In this document: positions 12,524-24,634 of the stretch, piece by piece
How positions within the stretch are numbered: position 1 is the stretch's first letter
Layout: every line of letters starts with the position of its first letter
Assembly (NCBI GenBank): GCA_963995505.1
Contig: OZ023184.1
Span: forward strand, 3,410,001-3,474,000
DNA: 64,000 nucleotides
Direction of reading: 5' to 3'
DNA from: Hypericum androsaemum
Lineage: Eukaryota; Streptophyta; Magnoliopsida; Malpighiales; Hypericaceae
Translations under genes and position numbers: made by a program
Notes under the pieces: model-generated
The model's database searches: none
Told to the model about the DNA's origin: nothing
What the model saw: only the letters and a program-made list of their open reading frames with translations

Positions 12524-12911
12524 TGTTAGGAATGTCTCAAATTTCTATTTAGTGATATTCCTAATGTAATAGGAGTTCTAATTGGGTAGGAATTCTATTT
12601 TTTTTAGTATGTGAGGGCTAGCTCCTATAAATAGGAGGGCAGGGTTTACGATTCATTGGGGCTAAACACAATGGGTGTAATAGTATAGGCAGGGAGAAGG
12701 GCTTGAGGCGGGTAGCCTCGCCATAGCCTATGTATCCATTGTATTCCACATATCATCATGAAGATCGTCTCTACTCTCGTGGATGTAGGTCAGTTGACTG
12801 AACCACATATATCGCGTACACTCAGTATTCCATATGTTCTTCATATCTCTCTGTCGTTGATAAGGGCGTATCAAAATCTCTTCCGCTACCCCAACAACTG
12901 GTATCAAGAGC
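12524..12911 (+). mobile_element. Copia-type LTR with primer-binding site; body lost
   Basis: A 373-bp LTR from TGTTAGGAATGTCTC to CCCCAACA (12524-12896) is followed two bases later by TGGTATCAAGAGC (12899-12911), complementary to initiator tRNA-Met. The LTR contains CTCCTATAAATAGGAG, a promoter-like TATA region. Downstream an ATG at 12939 opens a 68-codon frame with an Arg/Glu-rich stretch, but no gag or pol domain follows, so only the 5' end survives. Its LTR layout resembles the element at 8.3-10.95 kb without close identity. Confidence 0.7.
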
Positions 12912-14082
12912 TTTGGTGTATATCCAGGTAAAATTGGTATGGAATCTCTTTTGCATTTAGTGAAAAGTTTGGAATTGAGACAGAGGAGGGAGAAGGAAGA
13001 GAGAGAAAGGAAGAGGGAGAGAGGGGATGTCCACGTGGCACCATGTCATCAAGGAATTATGATGTGGCTAGTTCATATGGTCGGGCAGGGCTCAGGTAGG
13101 ACGGGCAGGGTCCGAACAGCTGTCTGTGGTCCTAATCAATTTTAATTGGAATAAGTTTTACTCAATTAATCGATTGTTATACCACATGGTACTAAAATAA
13201 TTTTTAGCTCTACTACAAAATACTGAAGTAAAATTTTTCCGAAAGAAAAAGAAGATGAACCATTAAAGCAGTTGTATTTTAATTAAAAATATCAAAACAG
13301 TTGTATTTGAGGAATCCTCGTCTCTTGTTGACTAGAATCTATCTAACATGTATAAGTTAAAGATACCCTTCCAAGCTCTACACAAACTAATCTTGCAATA
13401 TTCCCCCCAAAATAAATTAATCTTGCAATATTTTGTTTTTGGGTACAGATTCAGAGGATAGGTATAGGTTAAAAGATAGCAGAGAGATTGGTTGACGACC
13501 TGGCATCGATGTGGTTGGTGGCAGAATCATAAGAAATGAACAAATATTAGTCGCGTGTTTGTTTTAGTTGATGTTTTAAAAAATATTGTCTGATTGCTAT
13601 AGTTCAATTCAGATCTCAAACCCTAAGATCTAGACAACGGACTACTTATTTTTTTTAAGATAAATTTTACACCTAAAATAATATCAGAGTTTGAACCTTG
13701 GATCTTTTAGATATTTATAACGCATAGGATACAAGTCTTTGGCGGTCTACACATTGTGGTCTGATTTTCGACATGACTGTTCAAATTCAACTGACAATTT
13801 TTTCCGATTTGCAAACGGTGAAAATGGCTGTTATATATAATATTAAACGAAACTTGGGAGATTTTCAAATTACAAATCAGATTTTCATACAAATCACAAG
13901 AAGTGTTCATTACACACATGTACATATGTTACATCTCTTCCTTAACAACAGCAGAGAACAAATCTAACAGCAATTACACGACTTTCTGACTTCATTTTTC
14001 TCGGACCAACGAAATAAAATCACTCCAAAATAAAATCACTCTAACCACGAAAGATAAAAAAATAAATCTCAGATTCCATGAA
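12912..14082. other. Intergenic region upstream of the stop of the second P450
   Basis: The first ~230 bp may be leader of the copia remnant. The rest is AT-rich with one SINE (13648-13744) and no supported gene. The portion just left of 14083 probably includes the P450 3' UTR. Confidence 0.5.
13648..13744 (-). mobile_element. tRNA-derived SINE, copy 3 (degenerate)
   Basis: On the minus strand it carries GCCAAAGAC at the head, the B-box-like AAGGTTCAAACTC and the tail GTGTAAAATTTATC, then an A-run, matching the other three copies. The flanking duplication is weak (CGGACTAC against CGGTCTAC). It is the most diverged copy. Confidence 0.55.
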
Positions 14083-16376
14083 TCACCCTATATAAGGAAC
14101 CGGTATGGCCTTCAAGGGGACAGCTTTCTTCAGGGTAATCCCCATCCTCTCACTCATATCCATATCCTCAGGCCCAAGCCCATCCGGAAAAGCCCAATCA
14201 AACAAAAGCAGCAGCGATCCAAGGGCCAAGGGGAGCACACGTGTCACAAGAGGGACAGCTGGGCAAATCCTACGGCCCGAACCAAATGGAATAAACTCGA
14301 AGTGCTGCCCTTTAAAGTCCATTTCTTGGCATCTTGGGCCCAAGTACCTATCGGGCCTAAAATCCGTGGGCTCGGCCCATGTCTCGGGGTCTCTCCCTAT
14401 GCCCCAAACGTTGACCAGGATCTGGGTCTCCTTTGGGATGTGGTGGCCCAGCATGTGACACGTGTCCATCGCCATGTGGGGCACCAGGAGTGGAAGAGGT
14501 GGGTGAAGCCTCAGTGTTTCTTTGACCACTGCCTTTAGGTAAGGGAGGTCGTCCATGTCTTTTTCTTGCAAGTTCTTCGGGTTTGGTCCGATTTTGGTTC
14601 TCAGTTCGGTTTGAGCTTTCTTGAGGATCACTGGGTTGCGAAGAAGTTCCGCCATTGCCCATTCCAATGTGCTTGTTGTCGTATCTGTTCCGGCGACGAA
14701 CATTTCCTGAAAATTACGAAATAACAAAATATTCGAGCAAGTTCATTCGTTAAATATAAATGACTCGAATATTAAAAAATTACAATCAGGTATGAGAGCA
14801 AGTTGATCTGTAGAATATACATGACCCTCTTTACTAATGTACGAGCTAAAATATTTAAATTACTACCGACACTTGTGTATATTATGAAAAAAATTTAGTC
14901 CAATATTTGAATACATTTTATTTAAGAAATTGTTAAAATTTGTCTCAAATGATAAGATCACTCCATTAACGATCAAGTTCAATTCATGGAGTATAAATGA
15001 CCCTCTAACATTAAGAAATTATAATCGGATATCAGAACAAGTTCATTCATGGAATATACATGACCCATTTTTCTAATATACGAGCTAATATATTTAAATT
15101 TCTACCGATATGTATGTATATTATGCAAAAATTTAAGTCCAATATTTGAATTGATTTTAAATAAGAGATTGTTAGATTTTTTTTTTTCAATAATACGACT
15201 ATTCTATAACCAATTAACTTACATAAATTTCAAATAAATTCGGTCAAATTTTATGGAACCAGAGAGACTAGAGAAAAAAATCACATATAATTTTTCTAAC
15301 ATTCTGACCATTCTCAATTGCGCACACATATCTATTATATGCATAGGGAAAATTATCAAAATTCAATGACATTTGGTCAGTCACCCAACATTTTTTTTTT
15401 GAAAAGTAGTCAATCACCCAACATACAGTAATTACGAAACAAAATATAGGTACAGTACGTAGATCGATGTACTTACAAAGATAATAACGTTGATTGTTCT
15501 CAAGGAGAATTTCTCAGGCTCGTTGACGCCATCGCCACGAAACTCCAAAAGCACATCCAAGAAATCTTTCCTCCCGGATTCTCCTCCTTCCTCTAAGCTC
15601 TCCATTCTCTTTCTAATGAACTCTCCAGCAATATTAAACGAGCTCTCCACATGGAACTTGGTGTTCCTCCTTATAGATTGAGGGTCAACCCACCTCAAAA
15701 TAGGGAAAAAGTCAGCCATATTAGGCTTCCCAGCCAACTCCATGACCTTCCCTGCATGGTAGAAGAAGCTGGCTCCCCTCTCCGAATTCGGGTCCAATAA
15801 ATCCTTAGAGAACATAAGATTTCCAATCAAATTAAACGCCATCAAGAAGAAGAACCTCCCTACATCAACGGCTCTAGTCCCTCTCCCGCCGGCTTCCTCC
15901 ACGAACCTCACCATCTGGTCAATACACCTACTACGAACAGCCGTCGACGCGTCGAGGCGGCTCGTCACGAAGAATTCGGTCGTGCTTAAACGTCTCAGCA
16001 TGCGCCAATGTGGCCCGTACTGGGACGTGATGAGGGACCCCTCGTGACCGAACTCGCTCTTCATCGCCTCGTAGATCTTTCGGCCCGCTAATACTACGTC
16101 ATGGTTCTTGAACATCTCGCGGGCCGCCTCGTTGGTGGAGACGACCACCGTGCACATCGAGCCGAGCCAGAGGGTCATCACGGGGCCGTGGGTTCTAGCC
16201 AGCTTGGCGAATGTGACGTGGGGTGACCAGCCTAATTGGAAGATGTTTCCAACCACCGGTAAGGGTTTAGGCCCCGGTGGGAGGCGGCCTAGGGTACGGC
16301 GGTTACGTCCGGCGTTCGTCGCCCATGCAGCCCATAATGAAATGGCTAGTACTATCCCTAGAATTCCATAATCCAT
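14083..16376 (-). CDS. Cytochrome P450, CYP76 family (CYP76A-like), two exons
   Basis: Second CYP76-type monooxygenase, 507 aa. Exons on the minus strand: 16376-15477 (300 codons) and 14706-14083; donor TTT|GTAAGT, acceptor TTTTCAG, phase 0. Seen: N-terminal membrane anchor, PPGP hinge, I-helix AGTDTT (305-310), ETLR (363-366), PDRY (418-421) in place of PERF, and the haem loop FGSGRRICPA (441-450) with Cys448. The last loop position is Ala instead of the usual Gly, which as I recall also occurs in CYP76A proteins and is not a lesion. The single intron sits just before the I-helix, the classic A-type position also used as the second intron of the first P450. The 770-bp intron contains an internal tandem duplication. 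Substrate unknown. Confidence 0.92.
14753..15181. repeat. Tandem duplication inside the P450 intron
   Basis: Two diverged ~190-bp units, offset by about 240 bp, share ordered blocks: TATAAATGAC, ATATACATGACCC, ACGAGCTAA, GTCCAATATTTGAAT. Both copies lie wholly within the intron, so the splice sites are unaffected. Confidence 0.75.
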
Positions 16377-17954
16377 TAAGGGTTCTTCTTCTTCTTCTTC
16401 TTCGATTTAATTTTCAGAACAAATTATATTTTTCTGAAGGTTTCAGTACAAATTATATGGTGGCCGCCTATTGTGTGTATATATGACAAGTTGGTGCAAT
16501 TGTTTAGTGATTTATTATCGCTCAGTTCAGCAGGCATTTTAACGTTATTTGCTTGGATTTGTTGCATTTTAACATTTTTCATATTAAAATGGATTTCAAA
16601 TCTACCTGTTTCAAAAAAAATTAAAAATGGATTTTAGTTTCTAAAACTTTCTCTTTTATTATTTTTCTAATTTTATTTGAAGGAGTTTTAGTTTTTAAGA
16701 ATATTATTGTTTGCAATTTTTGGAGTTTTAACCTCTTTATACGCTTTCAGTTTGTAGTTTTTTTACTGAAATAAATTTTTAAAATTTGAGAAATAGATCT
16801 TCTTACAAATTTTTAATAATGGAGTGTAAATCCAGAACTGCACTAATATAGAGCTTCCGCGACTCGTGTTGATGAAGAGAAAATGGAGCAATTATTAGAG
16901 TGACGACATATTCGATTTGGATCCAAATGAAGTTGTCTGTCTTGTTTATAGTATATTACAGGATCACTTCAATTGGCCTTTTTTTAGAAGGTTCACTTCA
17001 ATTCGCCTTTCAAATGGAAAATTAAATTAAGCATCAAAGTCTTATTTCTTTCCATCCACGGCCATTATATCACAAGGGACGTAAGCAGCTAATGGACCAG
17101 TTTAATTAAATTGCTAATTTCCTTCTTAACACACTCTTAAACGAACATCTAGCCAAAATTCGTACGAATTTTAATTCCACCGATGTGTTATGATACATAA
17201 TTATAAAATCAACAGCAGCTATATAATCATCTCATTCTAATATTATTATGTTAAAATCTCTATATTCAACCAAAAAATTTAAAGCAATGAGTATATAAAA
17301 ATTTCACTCTTACAACAACCTATCACACTAGCGATTTCAAAAAAAGGTAAATATTTTACACCATGACACTTGTAAAAGTTGAACTATTGATCTCCTTAAA
17401 TTTTGCAATGCCTTGTATTGCCAAGTTGCATGATCTTTGGCTACCACACTAGCAATTAACAATGTGGTTAATCTAAAAACTTCGCTAAACCTGTCAATAT
17501 CTTACTTATAAAAAAGAACAATCAGTATCCTCACAGGAAATATCTCCCACGGCACATATTAGTTGTGGTCCTTGAATTTTGTTTTTTGATACGTAGTTGT
17601 GGTCCTTGAAATAGGCTTAGCGAAAAGGCCAAGACAAGACGTAGAAATTTAATTAATATGATATCAATTACATGATTCAATTCATTATGATTATCTATTT
17701 ATTTAGATACAATTAACGAAATAGACGTCTCCTATTATCATATATTAACTCAAACATGTTTGTCTATATATGCTCGGATGATTTCCGAAACGTCCTTTCA
17801 GAAAAAAGAAATTTAAAACGGCGAATAAGATATTGTTTTATTTAATTTCGTACCATTTTATTTTTCTAATTTTTCAAACAAACGTATATTCTCATCTGTC
17901 CTCTCTTTTCCTCGTTGGATTGGTTTTGGATTGAGTAGGAACTACTAAAAAATT
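16377..17954. other. Upstream region of the second P450 and AT-rich spacer
   Basis: No gene found. The first ~110 bp are the presumed P450 promoter and leader, with a (TTC)n run at 16381-16402 and a TATATA motif near 16477-16482, about 100 bp upstream of the ATG. The rest is AT-rich with one SINE at 17337-17444. Confidence 0.5.
17337..17444 (-). mobile_element. tRNA-derived SINE, copy 4, with 13-bp TSD
   Basis: A 108-bp insertion flanked by CACACTAGCGATT (17324-17336) and CACACTAGCAATT (17445-17457). The minus strand shows GCCAAAGATCATG at the head and the tail GGTGTAAAATATTTACC followed by A's. The A- and B-boxes are more decayed than in copy 2. Confidence 0.72.
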
Positions 17955-19020
17955 GTCCTCACGGAGGGGACTGATTCAAGGCCCTTGGATCTATTTTTTT
18001 ATTTAAAAATTTTGATCTGATGGTCAATATCACACGAAGGATATTTTTGGTATTTTTATTAAAATTCACTCTCCTAATTTCCATTACCCCTCCCTTCCCT
18101 GTCTCGAGTCCCCCAAACCCACTCTCTCTCTCTCTCTCTCCCCTAATTTTCATTACACAGGGACGGTGTAGGCGAAGCTCGCCATGGCCGACGAGCTCGA
18201 CTAGGAAGGAGATGGCGCCAACACAGCTATAGGCTGGGCCCCTTATTCGCGCCTCTGCCTTGCCATGGCCGACGAGCTCGGCGAATGTGTCCCCCTCGTA
18301 AGCCATGGGTGTTCATCGATCTCAGTTATTCTTTGATCTGGGTCGTTCACGTCGACGTCTATCCTCGGCTCTGATTTTTTTCATGTAATTAGGGAAGGGG
18401 AAGTGGGATTGGGATTGATTCTTGAATTTTTTTTAAGTGAATTTTTGGGTTTTTATTTTTGTCTTATTTAGTGGATCTATTGATTTCTGAATTTGGTTTC
18501 ATATTGTTCTATCTAGATGTTGAAAACACTAGTTTTTGTTTTCAGATAGTTTTTGAAAACGATATTAGTTTTCGTATGTTGGGATATTGGTTTTCGAATG
18601 TTAGAATATTAGTTTTCGTATGTTAGAATATTGGTTTTCAGATGTTGAGATATTGGTTTTCGTATGTTGGGATATTAGTTTTCGTATATAGTAGTTTTCA
18701 TATATTAGTTTTCGGATGTTGGGATACTGGTTTCCGTATGTAGTGGTATTAGTTTTCGTATATAGTAGTTTACATATATTAGTTTTCGGATATTGGTTTT
18801 CGTATATTAGTTTTCAGATGTTGGGATATTGGTTTTCGGATGTAGCGATATTAGTTTTCAGGTGTAGTGATATTGGTTTTCGAATATTGGGATATTGGTT
18901 TTCGTATGTAGTAATATTGGTTTGCATATGTAGCGATAGTAGTTTTCATATGTAGTGATATTAGTTTTCATATGTAGTGATATTGGTTTGTATGTGTAGT
19001 GATATTGGTATAGTGGTTAG
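17955..19020 (+). mobile_element. Unclassified repeat family with minisatellite core, copy 1
   Basis: The left part contains GGGGACTGATTCAAGGC and GATCTGATGGTCAATATCA, shared with copies near 42.1 and 54.4 kb. It is followed by a CT microsatellite (18122-18140) and, from about 18500 to 19010, a minisatellite of 20-26-bp units built on GATATTGGTTTTCGTATGT. The periodicity opens a repetitive frame (18716-18955) that is not a gene. Ends were not resolved, so borders are approximate and the class is unknown. Confidence 0.5.
18500..19010. repeat. Minisatellite, unit about GATATTGGTTTTCGTATGT
   Basis: More than fifteen irregular head-to-tail copies of ATATTGGTTTTCG[TA]ATGT with spacer variants (TTGGGATATT, TAGTGATATT). 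The same core, ATATTGGTTT, recurs at 42.5-42.85 kb and, on the minus strand, at 54.3-54.4 kb. Confidence 0.85.
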
Positions 19021-20843
19021 CATGTTTACAAATAGTGGTTTGTGTGACGTCGTCCTCTGGATTTTAAAATATGCGGTCCGATCGGTCGGACCAGGATACG
19101 AGTATAAATGCATACCAGATTTTGACCAAAAAATAGTTACCTTACGAATTGAACTAAATTCTGTCTGACCAAATAGTCAGACCAAAAATATGACCAACCC
19201 AGGGTGGTTCACCCATATTTTTATAAAAAAGCACATATCCGGTCTGACCCGGTTTAATATTCCTATTAGTTATATTCTAATACCTAGATTATATATAAAT
19301 ATATTTATTTTTCAAATTAAAAAATTTGGTCTGACCGGTGGTCTGTCTGGTCGGACTGGTTGATCCAGAGTATGATCCAAAATTTGGGTCGACTCCGGGT
19401 CGTATTTTGAAAACCATCGGTTTTCATGAGTGGATAATTTTGAATTTTGAAAGAAAGAGGAATGTAAAGAGTCAACAAATAGAAGGATTTTGAGTTTAGG
19501 CAAACTAATTAATTATTCCTCTCTTCTTTGCTTTTGCTAATGTTCTAATATTATCCCTGAATATAAATTTATTACCCAAATTATCCCTTCACTCCCTTTA
19601 ATCCATATATGTGGGGCATATCACTTGTCCTCACTAAATCCATGCCCCGTTGGATTGAATGCTCACAACTATAAATTTGATCATTACCTGCTCCCATCAA
19701 ATCTGGACTATTGATTTCGATGAGTTATGCGTGTGTCTACAATCAAAAAGTAGAAAATTCACTACTCTGACGCTGACATCTCCTGCGCCAAGAAAATTCA
19801 ACGCTCCAACGCCGACATCTGATAATGCTAGAACTTCTCACCAATACAGAAGTACTTTCCACCGTCGCCTAATCGTGGGCGTCTCTGTTGCAGTCAACAT
19901 TTCAGGCGGCCATTTAAACTTGAATGTCGCTTTGGTATTGGCAATCAGAGGTAACATCATTGTCCTCATCGGCATCTTGAAAGGATTAAATTAATCGTGG
20001 GCGTCTCCATCGTCGCCTGTTTCCTCCTCAAATATGTCACCAACGGCAAGGTATTATATTAATTAGTGATCTACGAAAAAATTTCTGAAAAGATTTTAGG
20101 AAAAAAAGTTGAATCAAGATATTTTACGACCCAAAATCTTAACTTTATGAATAAGAATGGACAAAGTCTACTAAATTTTACGTGCTTGATTTATCTTTTT
20201 TTTTGTCTACGTGCCTTCGAAATTTAATGTGCGTTTGTGTTTTTGTCATCAAAAATTGATGTACTTTTTAAAACTGATGTGCCATTGTGTTTTGGCCATT
20301 GAACATTGATGTGCCCTTGTATTTTTTTCATTTGAAAAATTGATGTGCTATTTTTTTTCTGTGCTGTTCAAGTACAATGACACATTGCCTGATGTGACGT
20401 TCAAGTGAATGTGTTGTTCAAGTGAATGTGAATGTGTTATCTGATGTGTCGTTCAAGTCACTCCCATGTTGTCAAAATGGTACCAGCACTCAATCCATTC
20501 CCCTTTTCCTTATGTTTGTGTGTCTCTTCCGGTTTAAAAAAACTAACTCGAGTAAAATTTTGACAGATCTTACCACTTGAATTAACTATTGTTAATCTTT
20601 TTTTCTAAATATATAGTATTTAGTCATGACTAAATAAAAAATTTCAAATTCGGTCCATACAAAATGACGACAAAACTATTCTTACCATTATAAAAAACTT
20701 ATTTATGGCTTCCTGGTTAGACGACGATATTCTGTGGAGTGGAGCCCAAATTCAACTTATTTTACTCCCGGAATATTAAAATTCCCCCTATTTGCCCAGA
20801 GGCCCTATTTAAACCGCAACCAATTTCCTCCGCAAGAGGCCCC
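19021..20843. other. Intergenic region between the minisatellite and KDTA
   Basis: No supported gene. 19060-19400 holds repeated GGTCTGACC / GGTCGGACC-type motifs in both orientations. 20205-20350 holds about four loose repeats of a ~50-bp unit with ATTGATGTGC. Both look like decayed repeats. Short open frames here carry no recognisable domain. Confidence 0.45.
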
Positions 20844-20884
20844 GGCCCATAACTATTAGGCCCACCAATTCATGCCCTATAAAT
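20844..20884 (+). promoter_or_regulatory. Core promoter of KDTA: GGCCCA motifs, CCAAT and TATA box
   Basis: GGCCCA motifs (20844-20849 and near 20859), resembling plant site II / TCP elements of housekeeping genes, then CCAAT (about 20865) and TATAAAT (20878-20884), 140 bp upstream of the KDTA ATG. A run of about five AAGCAG units (20988-21019) would lie in the 5' UTR. Confidence 0.5.
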
Positions 20885-21024
20885 CTTCAACCAAGCCCAG
20901 CCCATTCTCAACCGTTCCCTTCCGCCTCAGCTCCTCCACCATCGATCAGAACCACAAAGGCGCGCGAAGAAGAAGAACCCGTTAGAGAAGCAGAAGCAGA
21001 AGCAGAAGCAGAAGCAGAAAAGAG

Positions 21025-24000
21025 ATGGCGGCTTGGAACAAAGGACAATTAATTTACAAAATCTACAGGGCGGTAACCCTAGGCCTGTCCCCGCTAATAA
21101 GCCTCCACCTCCGACTGCGGATCCTCCGCGGGCTGGAGCACCCGACCCGCTGGCCCGAGCGCCTCGGCCGCCCCTCCCTCTCCCGTCCACGTGGCCACCT
21201 CCTCTGGTTACACGCCGTCTCCTTAGGTTCACCTCTCTCTATTTTCATTTTCTTTCTTTTTGTTAAATAATAATTGTTTTATCTTTTTGGAAATTTGGAC
21301 CTACTTGAGTAAAGGCGAAGGGATGGCGGCGATTCCGGTGATCAGAGAATGCGTGGAGAGGCGGCCTGACGTCAGCATCCTCATGACCACCACCACTTTG
21401 GCTTCATTGTAATTTTTTACAAATTTGAGCTTCTTAGCTTCCCGCCTTTTTTTACCACATCTTCGTCTGTTTTTAGTATCTTTTTTTTTTTTTGTAGCCA
21501 AGTGTTGAACGATCTGTTGCCGCACGGTGTATTGTATCAGGTAATAATCGTTATTTCGTCGTAATTGTTGTGTACTTTCACTTTTTCTTTCTCTCTTTTT
21601 GTTTTGATTGTTCTTCCTCAATCTGCGGAGAATCTTCCACTCCTTTTGGTTTCAATCTGTGAAGAATCTTGTGTCTGTAGTTTCTGATAAAAACTGTTCT
21701 CTTGTTGTATGCGATTGAAGAACTAAATGACAGTGTTCTGTAAGTTGTCTCATTTCAAATTGTTTGACTGCACCAGTTTTCGCCGGTCGATACCCCTTCC
21801 GCTGTTGAATCTTTTCTTGATTACTGGAAGCCGAATGCAATTGTGATACTTGAGAACGAACTGTGGCCAAATCTTCTCTTGAGTTCCTCGAGAAAGGGCG
21901 TAAGTTATTGTATTTTCTGTCCCTTGGAGTCTATTCACCTCGTTCGTAGATCAATGCTCGAGAGTAGTGAAGTGGTGGCTTAAGTCTCATCCGATAATAA
22001 AGGTTTCTGTTCATTTTGTGTTCTACAGATTATTCTGGCATTGTTAAATGCTCGTGTGTCTTCAAAATCATTCGAAATATGGTCTTCACCCTTGTTGCTT
22101 CCTCTGGTTTCATTGATGCTTTCCAAGTTTACCCTCATTGTCCCATTGGTAGGTGCTTTTATGTGTATTCATTTTGGTCTGTGTTTATCTATGATATCGT
22201 TAGTGGTGACTCTTTTTCAATAGAGCAACATGCAGGCGATCCGACTCCAGCTCCTGCAGGCCCCACCTTTCATCATTAACTTCGCCGGTGACTTGAAATA
22301 TAGTAGGCTATTTTTCTATGAAAATATTCTTCTGATATTTTTTACTAAAGGTACAAGGAAAGGAATTCTGAATTCAGCGGGATTCACATTCTAGTAACTG
22401 GCTGGATTTCTCCCCTTGTCATTTCAAATTGTTGGACCCAAATTTGTTTGTAAATATGTGATGGTAGCTGCAACAATTTGATCCAGCTGTACAATGTGGT
22501 TCTCCGGTGAGGCATGGAGAGGACATGGAAGATCTGCATGAACAGCTTGCAGACAGGCAGGTTTGGATGGCTGCTTCCATACATAAGGGTGAAGAAGAAG
22601 GTTGCTTCTGACTCTCACATGTTCAAAACCAACCCGTAGTCATTTCTGCATCATGATATGATCTGGTCTGTATATGATGTGTGCAGTATTTCGGATTTGG
22701 CTCTTTAGCGGCTGTAACTAGTGTGAATTACTATGGATGGCCATGCTGTATTTGATTTTAATTTCCTGCTGCGTTGTGATGTTGATCAGATGGTTTTAAT
22801 TTGCGTAGTTGACTGTTTTGATTCAAGTGTTATGACGATTTGCAGTTATCCTTGGAGTTCACAGAGTGTTGTCTCAGAGTTACCCCACACTGGTTACGAT
22901 AATTGTGCCTCGTTATCCAGACCATGGGCAAGAGATTGCTCAAGTATGATGGATGACCTCTGACCTTTTACAGAGAATCTTTTGATAGTTCCTGTACGAT
23001 TAAAAAAAAAACTCTTCTTGGTGCTATACTTTTACGTGCTCAACTTGAGAGTCATTGATTATATATTTACCATTTCGGAGAGGTAGTTATGTGATTCAGA
23101 GAATCATTACCAGACCTAGGGTACAGTCTGATGTCTGCAAGAATGTTTGCAGTTGGTTTCCTTTTGACATCTTAAAAACTGTTTCTATCAACATATCTCT
23201 AGATAGTTGGATAAGCTATGGCTGTATGCGCTAAATCCTTGTCATTGTGTCAGCAGGAGTTGTTTAGACTAGAACTGGCGAAATGAACCGATATCCCTCA
23301 TCTTGATTCATGGTGATTGATTGTCCTGAATGATAGTCTTTGTGAAAAATGATAAAAAAAATAGTAAGACGAACTTCAATTTGATAATTGATGAGATGCT
23401 TTAAAAGAGGGGGGCTTGGCCCCCACTAGTGCCATATTTTCACCTCTTATTGATTGACAATAGGTATTAGTATTGCATTTCTTGAATTTTCTTTATTTGT
23501 TTACTACAAATAGGAATTACAGAAGGAAGGGTGGCAGGTAGCTTTGAGGTCTCAACGGCAAAAAATTGCTTCTGCAACAAGTATATATGTCGCGGACACG
23601 CTAGGTCTGCATTCTTTTGTACTTTTTATTTATTTTCTGTGTTTAGCCACTTGCCTATGAATTTCTTAGTATTGGAATACCAAAAACAACCAGTTGAGAC
23701 TTGAGAGTGCCCTCTAGTTATATAAGTCTCTGGCCAAATTGCTTTTTTAGTCACTCAGCTGCTGCTTTCTGTAGAACAGAAAGTGAAAGACAAGAACTTG
23801 AAAAGTGTGTTTTTTTGTCTTCTTACCTTTTCTTAGGTGAATTGAGGTACCTGTACAGTTTATCTCCAATAGCAGTGATTGGAGGCTCTTTCTGCCCGAG
23901 TTTAACTGGTCATAACATATCAGAAGCTGCAGCAGCTGGCTGTGCTATTTTGACTGGTGACTCTTCTCGACGCTACATGGCTCATATGAAACTGTATGAT

Positions 24001-24634
24001 ATCAATTGGTGATCTTCTTCTTGAATACTTTCAGGTTCTCACGTTGGGCATTTCGCACATATGGTGCAGGACATGCAACAGCAAAACCCCTTGTCTGTTC
24101 TCCAGGTTGAAGAAAAGTTTCTTTTCAAATATCATTTCACCTTGTTGATGAAAAAATAAATCGATCTTGGTCTTTGGATCAGCATAAATTCCCAGCTTAG
24201 CCATGAGCTGATAGCTTTTGTCTTTTGCCATGTCTAATTCTATGTGCTTGGAGTATTACTATCTAGGAACAACTTAAAATTCCTCCATGCACTGCAGCTG
24301 GTCTACTTTTAGGGCCTTCATACATTTTCCTTCGTTACACCAATAGAACAAGTTGTGATTGTTAGGTTTCCCGTTACTCGTTGCCAAGTATGGGTAGACT
24401 GTAGTGCGAGATATTTGGAAGTATACTTTGAACTTCACAGTCTCTGTGATTCTGCAGGTCTCGGGCCAGAAGGATCTTGAAAAAGCTATCATCGAGCTCT
24501 TTAATGATGTGACAGTAATAGAAGCACGGCGCTTGGCTGCCAAACAAGCAATTTATGCTTTGTCTGGCAGTGTCATTGGAAATTTCTGGAAGCTGCTAGA
24601 TTTTCATGTTTTCAAGCAGTCTGTTCAAAATTAG
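21025..24634 (+). CDS. KDTA: 3-deoxy-D-manno-octulosonic acid (Kdo) transferase, KDTA, twelve exons
   Basis: GT30-family glycosyltransferase homologous to bacterial WaaA/KdtA, which transfers Kdo from CMP-Kdo to lipid A precursor. The Arabidopsis homologue belongs to a mitochondrial lipid A-like pathway. Exons: 21025-21226, 21315-21408, 21498-21540, 21777-21899, 22029-22148, 22224-22302, 22487-22600, 22846-22943, 23514-23604, 23837-23956, 24035-24105, 24458-24634. All join in frame to 443 aa, close to the plant family length. Motifs: HAVSLGEG across the first junction (its Glu matches the bacterial catalytic base), ILMTTTT, ENELWPN, IIVPRYPDHG, IGGSF and GHNISEAAAAGCA. Exon 3 is only 43 nt. 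Convergent with the SAUR gene downstream. No separate targeting peptide is obvious; the N-terminus is short and basic. Confidence 0.95.

Noticed and set aside
18716..18955. 79-codon frame with Trp/Phe/Tyr repeats, membrane-protein-like
   Set aside because: Direct translation of the ATATTGGTTTTC minisatellite.
21033..21248. Alternative frames over the first KDTA exon
   Set aside because: Only the 21025 frame continues through the later exons and matches the family.
21025..24634. Recent bacterial gene transfer, because the product resembles WaaA/KdtA
   Set aside because: Twelve exons with plant splice sites and close agreement with the known plant KDTA family indicate an old, vertically inherited plant gene.
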